A stretch of 25,679 nucleotides of DNA from an uncultured Arcobacter sp. (GCA_937860115.1 CALMBI010000095.1:1-25679); one strand, 5' to 3'. Shown: positions 16,240 to 23,705, counted from the stretch's first letter. Notes: generated by a model not told the origin, from the letters alone. Numbers and translations: made by a program.

Positions 16240-17002
16240 TTTGAGCTCCAAAAAGTGTTCCTTTATTATGTATATTATCAAGTAAGAAACTTTTCGCATC
16301 TCTTAGATCAAAACCACTTGTTAAAAACATTTTTTTATTATTCGAAAGCAAAAAATCTGCTGCTTTTAATTTTGTAACTATCCCACCAGTTGCAAATTCA
16401 CTATTTGCACTATGATTTGCTTCCAGTGCTTCTTTTGGAATATCAACAACATATTTTTGTAATATTGCGTTTGGATTTATATGTGGATTATCATCATAAT
16501 ATCCATCAATATCAGTTAATATTACTAAAAGATCAGATCCAAAATGCAAAGATATATGAGCAGATAGTTGGTCATTATCACCAAATACAAGCTCTTCGAT
16601 TGCAGTTACATCATTTTCATTGAAGATAGGCACAACGTTGTTAGCTAATAATTCATTCATGGTGTCTTTTGCATGATTGAGTCTTATTGTATCTTTAAAA
16701 ATACTTGCTTCAAGTAACACTTGAGAACAGATTATATTATGTACATCAAAATGTTTTCTATATGTCTCCATTAAAAGTGGTTGACCTATAGAAGCTAATG
16801 CTTGTTTTTTTGCAACTATTTTTTTATCAAGTTTGAGTAATGTATAACCTGACGCAACTGCACCTGAACTTACCAAAATCACATTGTAATTTTCTTTTAA
16901 TTCAGCTATAAAATCTACAAGATTTTTTAATCTATCAAGCGCAAGTCCACTGTTGTTTGTTAAAACAGCACTCCCAACTTTTAAAACTATAGTTTTTTTC
17001 AT
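16232..17002 (-). CDS. proB: Glutamate 5-kinase, kinase domain only
   Basis: A 256-residue amino-acid kinase that phosphorylates glutamate in the first step of proline synthesis. Landmarks are VLKVGSAVLT (6-15) with Lys8, VSSGAVASG (44-52), FNENDVTA (127-134), GDNDQLSA (141-148), TDIDGYYDDNP (163-173) and TGGIVTKLKAA (205-215). The C-terminal PUA domain of the 367-residue E. coli enzyme is missing, as in other Campylobacterota. In E. coli the PUA domain modulates, but is not needed for, catalysis. The ribosome site is weak (AAGG, about 12 nt away). The gap from obg is 14 nt. Confidence 0.95.
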   Translation of the reverse strand: MKKTIVLKVGSAVLTNNSGLALDRLKNLVDFIAELKENYNVILVSSGAVASGYTLLKLDKKIVAKKQALASIGQPLLMETYRKHFDVHNIICSQVLLEASIFKDTIRLNHAKDTMNELLANNVVPIFNENDVTAIEELVFGDNDQLSAHISLHFGSDLLVILTDIDGYYDDNPHINPNAILQKYVVDIPKEALEANHSANSEFATGGIVTKLKAADFLLSNNKKMFLTSGFDLRDAKSFLLDNIHNKGTLFGAQNA

Positions 17003-17016
17003 TCTTTTTTTTAACC

Positions 17017-18105
17017 TTATTTATCTTTTAATAGATCATAAAGAGCAAATTTTAGACTCTCAATGTTTTTATGTGTAGCTGAAGATATAGGAAGTATAAA
17101 ATATGGTAAATCTTTATTAAAATTTCCAAAAGTAAGATCTTGAACATAATAAGATAGCTCATTATCAAATCCATAACTATTCTCTTTAGCAACATCAAAA
17201 GAGATTCCACTTATAAATTCTTCTACTTTTGTATTTAGTTCTTCTGGATCAATAGCATCTATTCTTGTTAAAGCAATTGCAAATTTTCTACTTCCAAGTT
17301 CAGGTGAAAATTTGTTTATCTCCTCTTTTAGAACAGTGTATTGGCTTACCATATCTCTGTAATTAGCAACATCGATCATGTATAAAAGTGTATCAGTTCT
17401 TTCGATATGTCTTAAAAATTCGAGCCCCAATCCTCTTCCATCGCTTGCTCCATCAATAATTCCAGGAATATCAGCCATAACAAATGAGTTATATTCACCC
17501 ACTTCTACAACACCAAGTTTTGGCGTAAGTGTAGTAAATTCATAGTTAGCTATTTGTGGTGTTGCATTCGAACAAACTGAAATAAGTGTAGATTTTCCAA
17601 CATTAGGATACCCAACTAATCCAACATCGGCAATCAATTTAAGTTCTAATCGAATCGATTTTTCAATTCCAGGAAGTCCAGGTTGACAATAAGTAGGTGC
17701 TTGATTTCTTGAATTTCTAAAGTGAAAATTTCCCATTCCACCTTTTCCACCTTCTAAAAGAAGTGTTTTTTCACCCTCTTCCAATAAATCAAGTAATAAT
17801 TCCCCTGTTTCGTCATCAAACACTTGTGTTCCAGGTGGCACTTTTAAAATAAGGTGATCTCCTGATTTACCTGTCATTCTACTTCCCATACCAGGCTGTC
17901 CATTCATAGCTCTTACTGAATGTCTCCCTTTATACCATGAAAGTGTATCTGTATTGTTATCTACGATGAAAAATACATCTCCACCTTTTCCACCATCACC
18001 ACCATCTGGTCCACCATTAACAACACCTTTTTCTGATCGAAATGATGAGCAACCTCTTCCACCTTTTCCAGATGAGATCGATATTAATACTTTATCTATA
18101 AACAT
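17017..18105 (-). CDS. obg: Obg/CgtA ribosome-assembly GTPase
   Basis: A 362-residue GTPase acting in 50S assembly and stress control. The glycine-rich Obg fold (1-158) includes GGPDGGDGGKGG (31-42) and GGKGGMGN (119-126). The G domain follows, with G1 GYPNVGKS (165-172), G2 around TTLTPK (191-196) and G3 DIPG (212-215). The G4 position reads ALTRID (278-283), where most Obg proteins have NKxD: the asparagine is Thr280 and the lysine Arg281, while Asp283 is kept. There is no long C-terminal extension. The start has AAAGGT 6 nt upstream. A strong terminator ends 26 nt before the ATG. Confidence 0.95.
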   Translation of the reverse strand: MFIDKVLISISSGKGGRGCSSFRSEKGVVNGGPDGGDGGKGGDVFFIVDNNTDTLSWYKGRHSVRAMNGQPGMGSRMTGKSGDHLILKVPPGTQVFDDETGELLLDLLEEGEKTLLLEGGKGGMGNFHFRNSRNQAPTYCQPGLPGIEKSIRLELKLIADVGLVGYPNVGKSTLISVCSNATPQIANYEFTTLTPKLGVVEVGEYNSFVMADIPGIIDGASDGRGLGLEFLRHIERTDTLLYMIDVANYRDMVSQYTVLKEEINKFSPELGSRKFAIALTRIDAIDPEELNTKVEEFISGISFDVAKENSYGFDNELSYYVQDLTFGNFNKDLPYFILPISSATHKNIESLKFALYDLLKDK

Positions 18106-18117
18106 TTTTTACCTTTA

Positions 18118-18123
18118 TTTGTA
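18118..18123 (-). promoter_or_regulatory. Possible obg promoter (-10 TACAAA) fused to the rpmA terminator U-tract
   Basis: The minus strand reads TTTTTTTATTG then TACAAA just past the terminator hairpin, so the terminator T-tract could double as the T-rich element upstream of a -10. The predicted start would fall near 18111, leaving a leader of only about 5 nt before the obg ATG. This is speculative; the alternative is read-through from rplU-rpmA. Confidence 0.25.
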
Positions 18124-18131
18124 CAATAAAA

Positions 18132-18164
18132 AAAGGGTACCATAGCAAAGCCATAGTACCCTTT
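18132..18164 (-). terminator. Strong intrinsic terminator after rplU-rpmA
   Basis: A 15-position stem (18132-18146 with 18150-18164) and an AAA loop. The two mismatches on the plus strand (C/A and A/C) become G-U pairs in the minus-strand RNA, so the stem is continuous only in that direction. A run of seven T (complement of 18128-18134) follows, partly inside the stem base. It lies 24 nt past the rpmA stop. This is a textbook factor-independent terminator for the ribosomal-protein operon. Confidence 0.88.
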
Positions 18165-18188
18165 CTATTAGCATTTCAAAGTTTTCAC

Positions 18189-18443
18189 TTATGCAGCATA
18201 AACTGAAACTTTTTTTCTCTTTTTGTCTTTAATTTCAAATTTAACAACACCGTCTATAAGTGCATAAATAGTATGATCTTTTCCGATACCAACATTAGAT
18301 CCTACGTGAACTTTTGTTCCTCTTTGTCTGATGATAATGTTACCAGCTCTTACAGTTTGACCACCAAATTTTTTAACACCTAGTCGTCTTCCTGCTGAGT
18401 CTCTATTATTCTGAGTACTTCCCTGACCTTTCTTGTGAGCCAT
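18189..18443 (-). CDS. rpmA: 50S ribosomal protein L27
   Basis: An 84-residue ribosomal protein whose N-terminus reaches the peptidyl-transferase centre. MAHKKGQGSTQNNRDSAGRR is the standard L27 start, without the cleavable extension seen in Firmicutes. GNIIIRQRGTKVHVGSNV (39-56) is the core. The gap after rplU is 11 nt with an AAGGAG ribosome site. Confidence 0.98.
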   Translation of the reverse strand: MAHKKGQGSTQNNRDSAGRRLGVKKFGGQTVRAGNIIIRQRGTKVHVGSNVGIGKDHTIYALIDGVVKFEIKDKKRKKVSVYAA

Positions 18444-18454
18444 CTTATTTCTCC

Positions 18455-18763
18455 TTAAGCAGCGATATTAGTAATTCTTACTTGCGTGAAGCTTCTTCTG
18501 AAACCTCTTTTAAGTTTACTATCTTTTCTTCTTCTTTTTTTGTAGATAACAACTTTTCTGTCTCTACCTTCAACAATAACCTCAGCTGTAACTACTGCGT
18601 TAGCAACATCTGCACCAACTTTTAGTGCAGAACCATCGTTAACAGCTATAACGTCTGTAAAATTTACAGTTTCTTTTGGATTTAGGCTTAATTTATCAAC
18701 ATTTAAAATATCACCTTGTGATACTTTGTATTGTTTTCCACCTGTTTTGATAATTGCATACAT
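18455..18763 (-). CDS. rplU: 50S ribosomal protein L21
   Basis: A 102-residue ribosomal protein. It begins MYAIIKTGGKQYKVSQGD and carries the KVVIYKKRRRKDSKLKRGFR basic segment (about 70-89) and the ending TQVRITNIAA, all typical of L21. It is the first gene of the rplU-rpmA pair, preceded by a 201-nt divergent intergenic region with -10-like elements. Confidence 0.98.
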   Translation of the reverse strand: MYAIIKTGGKQYKVSQGDILNVDKLSLNPKETVNFTDVIAVNDGSALKVGADVANAVVTAEVIVEGRDRKVVIYKKRRRKDSKLKRGFRRSFTQVRITNIAA

Positions 18764-18830
18764 TTATATACCCTTTGAAATTTATGGAGCGAATTGTATC
18801 TTTTTTAAGTTTAAAGTTTCTTTAATGTGA

Positions 18831-18836
18831 ATTATA
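18831..18836 (-). promoter_or_regulatory. Candidate rplU-rpmA promoter (-10 TATAAT)
   Basis: The minus strand has TTTGTATAATTC, a perfect TATAAT directly preceded by TG, 67 nt upstream of the rplU ATG. A second candidate, GATACAAT (TACAAT at 18793-18798), lies closer and follows a run of A. No clear -35 is seen for either, as is usual in this phylum. Confidence 0.45.
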
Positions 18837-18932
18837 CAAATTTAATTTACTGATTTATCACTTTTTTCTTTTGTTTTCTAAAAATATTTTCAAAAACAAT
18901 TATTCTACAATTTTAACTTAAACTTTTTTTAT

Positions 18933-18938
18933 TACAAT
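18933..18938 (+). promoter_or_regulatory. Candidate promoter for the thioredoxin-fold gene (-10 TACAAT)
   Basis: TTTTTTTATTACAAT: a T-run followed by TACAAT, 26 nt before the ATG at 18965. The predicted leader would be about 20 nt and would carry AAGGA (18956-18959). This matches the T-rich, -35-less promoter style of the phylum. Confidence 0.5.
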
Positions 18939-18964
18939 ATTACCATTTCAAAAAAAGGATCAAA

Positions 18965-19960
18965 ATGAAAAATATTTTCAAAATGATAATGGTGTTTATA
19001 GTATCAACATCATTTTTATTAGGTGCTGGGAAAGTTTCTGGAAATAGTGAACATGAAACTCCAAAATGGTTTAAACAAAGTTTCTTAGATATCACAGAAG
19101 ATGTTGCAGAAGCAACACAAAACAATAAACATCTTATGTTATTTATCGATTTAGATGGTTGTCCATATTGTACAAAAATGTTAAATGAGAGTTTTGCAGC
19201 AACAAACGAAACAAGCGAGTATCTAAAAAAGTATTTTGATGTTATCAATCTCAATGTAAAAGGGAGTCGTGAACTTACTTGGCATGGAAAAACTATGAGT
19301 GAAAAGGAATTTGCACTTGAACTTAATATTCAATATAGTCCAACGATTCTTTTTTTAGATGAAAATCAAAAAATCGTTTTAAAACTGAATGGTTATAGAA
19401 CACCAGCTAAATTTAAACAAATTTTAGAATATGTTGATGGTAAACACTATAAAACTCTTTCACTTACTGAGTATATGCAAAATAATACAGGTGATACAAA
19501 AACTTCAAAAGCGAAAAAATCTTCTAAAAACATACAAGATCTTTCAAAAATAGAAACACCAATAGCTATCATCTTTGAAGAAAAAAATTCACAATCATGT
19601 AAGTTTTTTAATGACGTAACACTAAAAAATAAAGATGTAAAAAAAGAATTTGAAAAATTTACAGTTGTAAGATTTGATGCAAGTTCAGATGAAGAATTTA
19701 TCGGTGTTGATGGGAAAAGAACTTCCCCAAAAGAGTTTGTAAAATCTATCAATCTAGATTATAGACCAGGTGTTTTACTCTATGATAATAAAAAATTAAT
19801 AGCTACTCAAGATGCTTTACTTTATAGCTTTCACTTCAAAGAGTTACTAAGATATGTCAGTGCCAAAGAGTATAAATATTTTGATAGTTATCTTGCTTAT
19901 TTGGCTGTAAGACAAAAAGAACTCATCGAAGCTGGTGAAAATATTGATATCTCTAAATAA
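18965..19960 (+). CDS. Exported protein with two thioredoxin-like folds, second one lacking the CxxC pair
   Basis: A 331-residue protein with a signal peptide (about 1-22). Domain 1 (about 35-165) has the redox motif GCPYCTK (Cys66, Cys69) and a cis-proline loop YSPT (Pro126). After a K/S/T-rich linker (about 172-195), domain 2 (about 198-305) repeats the pattern: IAIIFEEKNSQSCKFF carries Cys212 but Ser209 in the first cysteine's place, and YRPG (Pro268) is its cis-proline loop. The segments GKTMSEKEFALELNIQYSPT and GKRTSPKEFVKSINLDYRPG align well, so this looks like an internal duplication. The fold resembles SoxW/thioredoxin-like periplasmic reductases; no sox or cytochrome-maturation gene lies nearby, so the substrate is unknown. 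It is a single-gene unit with its own promoter and terminator. Confidence 0.8.
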   Translation: MKNIFKMIMVFIVSTSFLLGAGKVSGNSEHETPKWFKQSFLDITEDVAEATQNNKHLMLFIDLDGCPYCTKMLNESFAATNETSEYLKKYFDVINLNVKGSRELTWHGKTMSEKEFALELNIQYSPTILFLDENQKIVLKLNGYRTPAKFKQILEYVDGKHYKTLSLTEYMQNNTGDTKTSKAKKSSKNIQDLSKIETPIAIIFEEKNSQSCKFFNDVTLKNKDVKKEFEKFTVVRFDASSDEEFIGVDGKRTSPKEFVKSINLDYRPGVLLYDNKKLIATQDALLYSFHFKELLRYVSAKEYKYFDSYLAYLAVRQKELIEAGENIDISK

Positions 19961-19988
19961 AAAAAGGTGGCCAGTAGACCACCTTTTT
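19961..19988. terminator. Bidirectional terminator between the thioredoxin-fold gene and ridA
   Basis: AAAAAGGTGG and CCACCTTTTT form a perfect 10-bp stem with an 8-nt loop (CCAGTAGA). T-tracts lie on both strands. It sits directly at the stop of the plus-strand gene and 18 nt past the ridA stop, serving both convergent genes. Confidence 0.88.
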
Positions 19989-20006
19989 AAAATGAATTCT
20001 TATCGA

Positions 20007-20390
20007 TTAGTGATAATCTCTAACTCCAGCGATCACATCCATCTCTAGCATTGCATTTTTTGGAAGTGCTTTTACTGCAACTGTACTTCTAACAGGTTTA
20101 TGATCACCAAAAGTTTCTGCCATGATAACATTCACAATTCCAAAATCATTCATATCTGTTAAATAGATAGTCACTTTAATAATCTCATCTATAGAGCTAT
20201 TATTATCTTCTAAAATTGCACTGATATTTGCAAAAATTTGTCTTGTTTGTTTTTTTACATCATTTTCGATCATCTCACCAGATGGAGTAAGTGCGATTTG
20301 TCCTGAAGTATAGATCAATCCACCAACTTTAACTGCTTGAGAGTAAGGTCCGATAGCTTGGGGTGCTTTAGTAGTATTTAAAAATTCCAT
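20007..20390 (-). CDS. ridA: RidA family enamine/imine deaminase
   Basis: A 127-residue protein that hydrolyses reactive 2-aminoacrylate and related enamines released by PLP enzymes. The family features are IGPYSQAV (13-20), YTSGQIALTP (27-36), the catalytic arginine Arg101 in RSTVAVKALPKNAMLEMDVIA, and Glu116 near the end. It is full-length and functions as a trimer in known members. GAGG lies 6 nt before the ATG. It is convergent with the thioredoxin-fold gene and 66 nt downstream of dnaG on the same strand, with its own possible promoter. Confidence 0.95.
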   Translation of the reverse strand: MEFLNTTKAPQAIGPYSQAVKVGGLIYTSGQIALTPSGEMIENDVKKQTRQIFANISAILEDNNSSIDEIIKVTIYLTDMNDFGIVNVIMAETFGDHKPVRSTVAVKALPKNAMLEMDVIAGVRDYH

Positions 20391-20417
20391 AATGTCCTCT
20401 TTCTCATAATTTTTCGC

Positions 20418-20423
20418 ATTTTA
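20418..20423 (-). promoter_or_regulatory. Candidate ridA promoter (-10 TAAAAT)
   Basis: The minus strand of the dnaG-ridA gap reads CTCTTTTTAG then TAAAAT, a T-rich stretch with a -10-like hexamer 27 nt before the ridA ATG. A second hexamer, TATAAT, lies at 20446-20451 beside the dnaG stop. Either could serve. Confidence 0.35.
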
Positions 20424-20456
20424 CTAAAAAGAGAATTAAATTTTTATTATAAGTTT

Positions 20457-22100
20457 TCAAGATATTTTTTGAATATTATTTATATCACCTTTTTTAACTG
20501 ATTCTATATTATCTTTTAAAATTCTTATCTTTCTAGTTTTTTCTTTGAATTCTACATCTTTACTTACTGTGATCGTTTGTAATAATTTATTATAATATGG
20601 AACTAAAAGGAGCATCAACTGATTTTTAAGCTCATCAGGAGTATAGATTTTCACCTCATCTTGAAGTAATATTCCCCTTAAAGTTGGATCATTTTTGTCT
20701 TCTAAAAAGAGATGAAATTCATTTCTATGTGTTTGAAACATCTCTTCATTGATATGATCTAACACAAGTCCAAGTAAACTTTGTGTCTCCAAAAGAGTTT
20801 TTATGATACTCAGCTCTGCAATATCAACTTGTGCAAGTTGTACTTTTGGTTTTGTATATCTATTATGCTCTTTAGTTAGATTTACTAAATTCGCACTGAT
20901 ATTTAGTTTTCCAGACACATAAGACTGATATGACTGTTGAATTATGGGTGAAAGATTTTTAAAATACTCATTTATATCATTGAGTGCTTTTTGCTTTTCA
21001 TTAGGATTATACAGATCGTATTGCTGTGTTATAAAATCTATACTAAACTCAACAAAAGGCTTTGGATGGAGAAACATCTCATTTAACTCACCTATTTTTC
21101 TATTTTTTACCATATCAGCTGGGTCAAAATTATCACCAAAAATCACTACACCACCATCAAATCCATTATGACTAAGAAGCGTACTTGCTTTATATGCAGC
21201 ATTTAATCCAGCATTATCACCATCATAGGCAACTATTATTTTTGATTCGCTTCTTTTTAGAAGTGGCAAATGATCAACCGTAAGTGCCGTTCCAAGTGTA
21301 GCAACTGCTGTTTTAAATCCAGCTTGATGGAGCATTATTACATCAAGATACCCCTCAGTTACAATAATCTTATGCTCTTTAAAAATATGCTCTTTTGCTA
21401 TGTTATATCCATAAAGGAGTTTACTTTTATTGAAATACTTAGTTTGAGGAGAGTTAATATATTTTGCACTATGTCCACTTATTGTTCGTCCACCAAATCC
21501 TACAAGTTGATTGTTTGGTGTATATATAGGAAATGTGATCCTATCAATAAACCTAGCATAGATCCCATTTTGTCCATAATCAATAAGCCCAAAATCTTTT
21601 GCATCTGCAAGGTTAAAAAAATTGTTTTTAAGATATCCAATAGTTTCATGTGAACTTGGAGCAAATCCTAACTCAAATTTTTCTATTGAAAAAGAAGATA
21701 TTCCTCTCTCTTTTAAATAGTTATTCACTTCACTATTATTTGTAAGTAATCTTTGAAAATAATTATTAAGTGATTCTATAACCGTGTAATCTTGCTTTTT
21801 ATAGTTATCATCATATTCCAAAGAAAAATTAGTAAGCTGTGCGACCTTCTCTATCGCTTCTGGGTATGAGAGTTTTTCATATTCCATCACAAATTTGATA
21901 GCATCGCCACCAACACCACACCCAAAACAATGATAGATTTGTTTAGAGGGACTTATCACAAAAGAGGGAGTTTTTTCCCCATGAAAAGGGCAACACGCTT
22001 TATAGTTTGCACCACTTTTTTTTATTTGTAAATAGGTTGAAAGTATATCTACTATATCAAGTGTATTTTTGAGATTTTCAATAGAATTTTTTGTGATCAT
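20457..22100 (-). CDS. dnaG: DNA primase DnaG
   Basis: A 547-residue primase for replication. The N-terminal CHC2 zinc finger has CPFH (Cys37, His40) and CFGC (Cys58, Cys61). The RNA-polymerase core includes RITFPIYTPNNQLVGFGGR (187-205), and the TOPRIM part has VTEGYLDV with Glu249 and AYDGDNAG with Asp293 and Asp295, then DPADM (326-330). The C-terminal 150 residues, which would bind the DnaB helicase, are diverged. The ATG is the only possible start: an in-frame stop lies 27 nt upstream. It has no Shine-Dalgarno sequence (TCTCCACC precedes it), but TACAAT stands 7 nt upstream, suggesting a leaderless message. It is divergent from the LapB-like gene. Confidence 0.97.
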   Translation of the reverse strand: MITKNSIENLKNTLDIVDILSTYLQIKKSGANYKACCPFHGEKTPSFVISPSKQIYHCFGCGVGGDAIKFVMEYEKLSYPEAIEKVAQLTNFSLEYDDNYKKQDYTVIESLNNYFQRLLTNNSEVNNYLKERGISSFSIEKFELGFAPSSHETIGYLKNNFFNLADAKDFGLIDYGQNGIYARFIDRITFPIYTPNNQLVGFGGRTISGHSAKYINSPQTKYFNKSKLLYGYNIAKEHIFKEHKIIVTEGYLDVIMLHQAGFKTAVATLGTALTVDHLPLLKRSESKIIVAYDGDNAGLNAAYKASTLLSHNGFDGGVVIFGDNFDPADMVKNRKIGELNEMFLHPKPFVEFSIDFITQQYDLYNPNEKQKALNDINEYFKNLSPIIQQSYQSYVSGKLNISANLVNLTKEHNRYTKPKVQLAQVDIAELSIIKTLLETQSLLGLVLDHINEEMFQTHRNEFHLFLEDKNDPTLRGILLQDEVKIYTPDELKNQLMLLLVPYYNKLLQTITVSKDVEFKEKTRKIRILKDNIESVKKGDINNIQKIS

Positions 22101-22107
22101 GGTGGAG

Positions 22108-22113
22108 ATTGTA
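22108..22113 (-). promoter_or_regulatory. Candidate dnaG promoter (-10 TACAAT) 7 nt before the start codon
   Basis: The minus strand reads TTATTATATGATACAATCTC. With TACAAT as the -10, transcription would start at or within 2 nt of the dnaG ATG. The lack of any ribosome site supports a leaderless transcript. The alternative is an upstream start inside the divergent spacer. Confidence 0.4.
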
Positions 22114-22143
22114 TCATATAATAACTAATAAGTATAACTAAGA

Positions 22144-22149
22144 TATAAT
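22144..22149 (+). promoter_or_regulatory. Candidate promoter for the LapB-like/rnhA operon (-10 TATAAT)
   Basis: A perfect TATAAT 28 nt before the TTG start, with AAGGAG (22167-22172) in the short predicted leader. It lies back to back with the dnaG promoter in a 77-nt spacer, so the two may be co-regulated. Confidence 0.45.
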
Positions 22150-22177
22150 CATCTCTTTAAAAATTGAAGGAGTAAGT

Positions 22178-23227
22178 TTGGACGGATTAGTTATCGAATA
22201 CCACGATCCACTTTTTGGTATATTTACACTATTTTTAGTAATATTTATCGCTTCATTTCTTACTTATGCTTATAATATTTATATCGAAAGAAAATCAAGA
22301 AAAGAGTATAGAGATTTTATCAAAAAGTTTGAGCTTGGTGATCTCAAAGAAGATGACTACATCTCACTTTATACCACTTATAATCTACCATTTGATTCTA
22401 TTATCCTTTTAGCTTCATCATTTTTGCACAAGGGAGAATACAACAAAGCTGTTTCAGTGTATCAAGGTTTACTCAACCATGTAAAAGAACCAGTCAAAAA
22501 AGAGGAGCTTCTTGAACTTCTGGGAAAAACCTACTTCAAAGGTGGATTTTTGCAAAGAAGTAAAGAAACATTTTTAAAAATTTTACAATTTTCACCTAGA
22601 AATACACAAGCTCTTTTTCATCTTTTATTTATCTATGAAAAACTTAGAGAATATACAAAAGCAGAAGATGTTATGGAATCTCTTGATGAGATCGATGAAA
22701 ATGTAAGAACAGACAAAACTTATATCAGAACACTTGCACTTATTGACAATATTCGAATGCCAATAGATGAAAAAACGCAAAAACTTTTAGCTATTTACAA
22801 TATTAATCCTCTTATTGAAAGATTATTTTTGGATTTTCTTCTTAAATACAATAAACCATTTTTTTGGAAAAATATTGAGCTTTTTGATCTTACAAAAATC
22901 ATTGATCTTTTGTGGTTTTTAGATCAAAAAGATTTGGAATTAGAAATTGTAGAAAAAATTCCATTTTTAAAACATCTTTATAGTGCAAAAGGTTTTTTAA
23001 AAGATAACGTAGCAAGTGAAATTTTTGAACTCTCAGTACTCATTGCAACAAAAAATTCTACACTTGATGTCAATCTAGATCTAAACTTTTACTTTTTATG
23101 TACAAAATGTAAAAAAACTATCCCTATGTATGATAGTAGATGCCCACACTGTCACAATATTTTAACACTCAAAGTAAAACCACAACTCACAAAAGGTTAT
23201 TATGAAAAAAATTCATCTTTACAGTGA
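22178..23227 (+). CDS. LapB-like membrane-anchored TPR protein with C-terminal zinc ribbon
   Basis: A 349-residue protein. One N-terminal membrane helix (about 13-31) precedes TPR-like helices (about 75-260, for example SFLHKGEYNKAVSVYQGLL and LGKTYFKGGFLQRSKETF). A zinc ribbon lies at 308-325: CTKC, ten residues, CPHC. E. coli LapB (YciM) has the same order, including CxxC-10-CxxC followed by a short basic tail, and there it presents LpxC to FtsH to limit LPS synthesis. The same position, before rnhA-rnc-aroC and divergent from dnaG, is held in C. jejuni by Cj1637c (from memory, annotated only as a periplasmic protein). Start: TTG with AAGGAG 5 nt upstream; no nearby ATG exists. The last 26 nt overlap rnhA. 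Confidence 0.78.
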   Translation: MDGLVIEYHDPLFGIFTLFLVIFIASFLTYAYNIYIERKSRKEYRDFIKKFELGDLKEDDYISLYTTYNLPFDSIILLASSFLHKGEYNKAVSVYQGLLNHVKEPVKKEELLELLGKTYFKGGFLQRSKETFLKILQFSPRNTQALFHLLFIYEKLREYTKAEDVMESLDEIDENVRTDKTYIRTLALIDNIRMPIDEKTQKLLAIYNINPLIERLFLDFLLKYNKPFFWKNIELFDLTKIIDLLWFLDQKDLELEIVEKIPFLKHLYSAKGFLKDNVASEIFELSVLIATKNSTLDVNLDLNFYFLCTKCKKTIPMYDSRCPHCHNILTLKVKPQLTKGYYEKNSSLQ

Positions 23228-23636
23228 CGGGAGTAGTTTAGGGAACCCTGGACCTGGTGGCTGGGGAACCATCCTAAAATACAAAAATAGCATCAAAGAA
23301 CTTAGTGGTGGAAATCCAAATACTACCAATAATATTATGGAACTAACTGGTGTCGTTGAGGGTTTAAAAGCCCTCAAAGAGCCTTGTGAAGTTGAAGTAA
23401 CAAGTGATAGTAAATATGTTGTACAAGGGATCAATGAGTGGCTTTTTAATTGGGAAAAAAACAATTGGAAAACAGCATCAAAATCACCCGTTAAAAATCT
23501 AGAACTTTGGCAAGAGTATCTTGAGGTTTCTAAAAAACATAAAATTAATGCAACTTGGGTCAAAGGTCATGCAGGGCATGAAGAAAATGAAAGATGTGAT
23601 ATATTAGCAAAAACTGAAGCTGAGAAATTTCGATAA
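23202..23636 (+). CDS. rnhA: Ribonuclease HI
   Basis: A 144-residue enzyme that degrades RNA in RNA-DNA hybrids. The active site is complete: Asp9 in YSDGSS, Glu47 in NIMEL, Asp69 in TSDSKYV, His123 in KGHAGH and Asp133 in RCDILA, each one below the E. coli numbering. The basic handle region WLFNWEKNNWKTA is present. The start has AAGG and lies inside the end of the LapB-like gene (26-nt overlap), so the two are co-expressed. Confidence 0.97.
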   Translation: MKKIHLYSDGSSLGNPGPGGWGTILKYKNSIKELSGGNPNTTNNIMELTGVVEGLKALKEPCEVEVTSDSKYVVQGINEWLFNWEKNNWKTASKSPVKNLELWQEYLEVSKKHKINATWVKGHAGHEENERCDILAKTEAEKFR

Positions 23637-23705
23637 AAAACATACTTGAAGTAATAGGATATAAATCAAAATTTTATTACACTTACAAACTTAAAAAGGA
23701 TACAA

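Noticed and set aside
16240..16299. Upstream ATG extending Fmt by 20 residues
   Set aside because: It is deep in proB, adds residues absent from the family, and the ATG at 16239 has GGAG in place.
18764..18964. Small RNA or tRNA in the 201-nt divergent spacer
   Set aside because: Only AT-rich promoter-like sequence is visible; there is no cloverleaf and no GC-rich stem.
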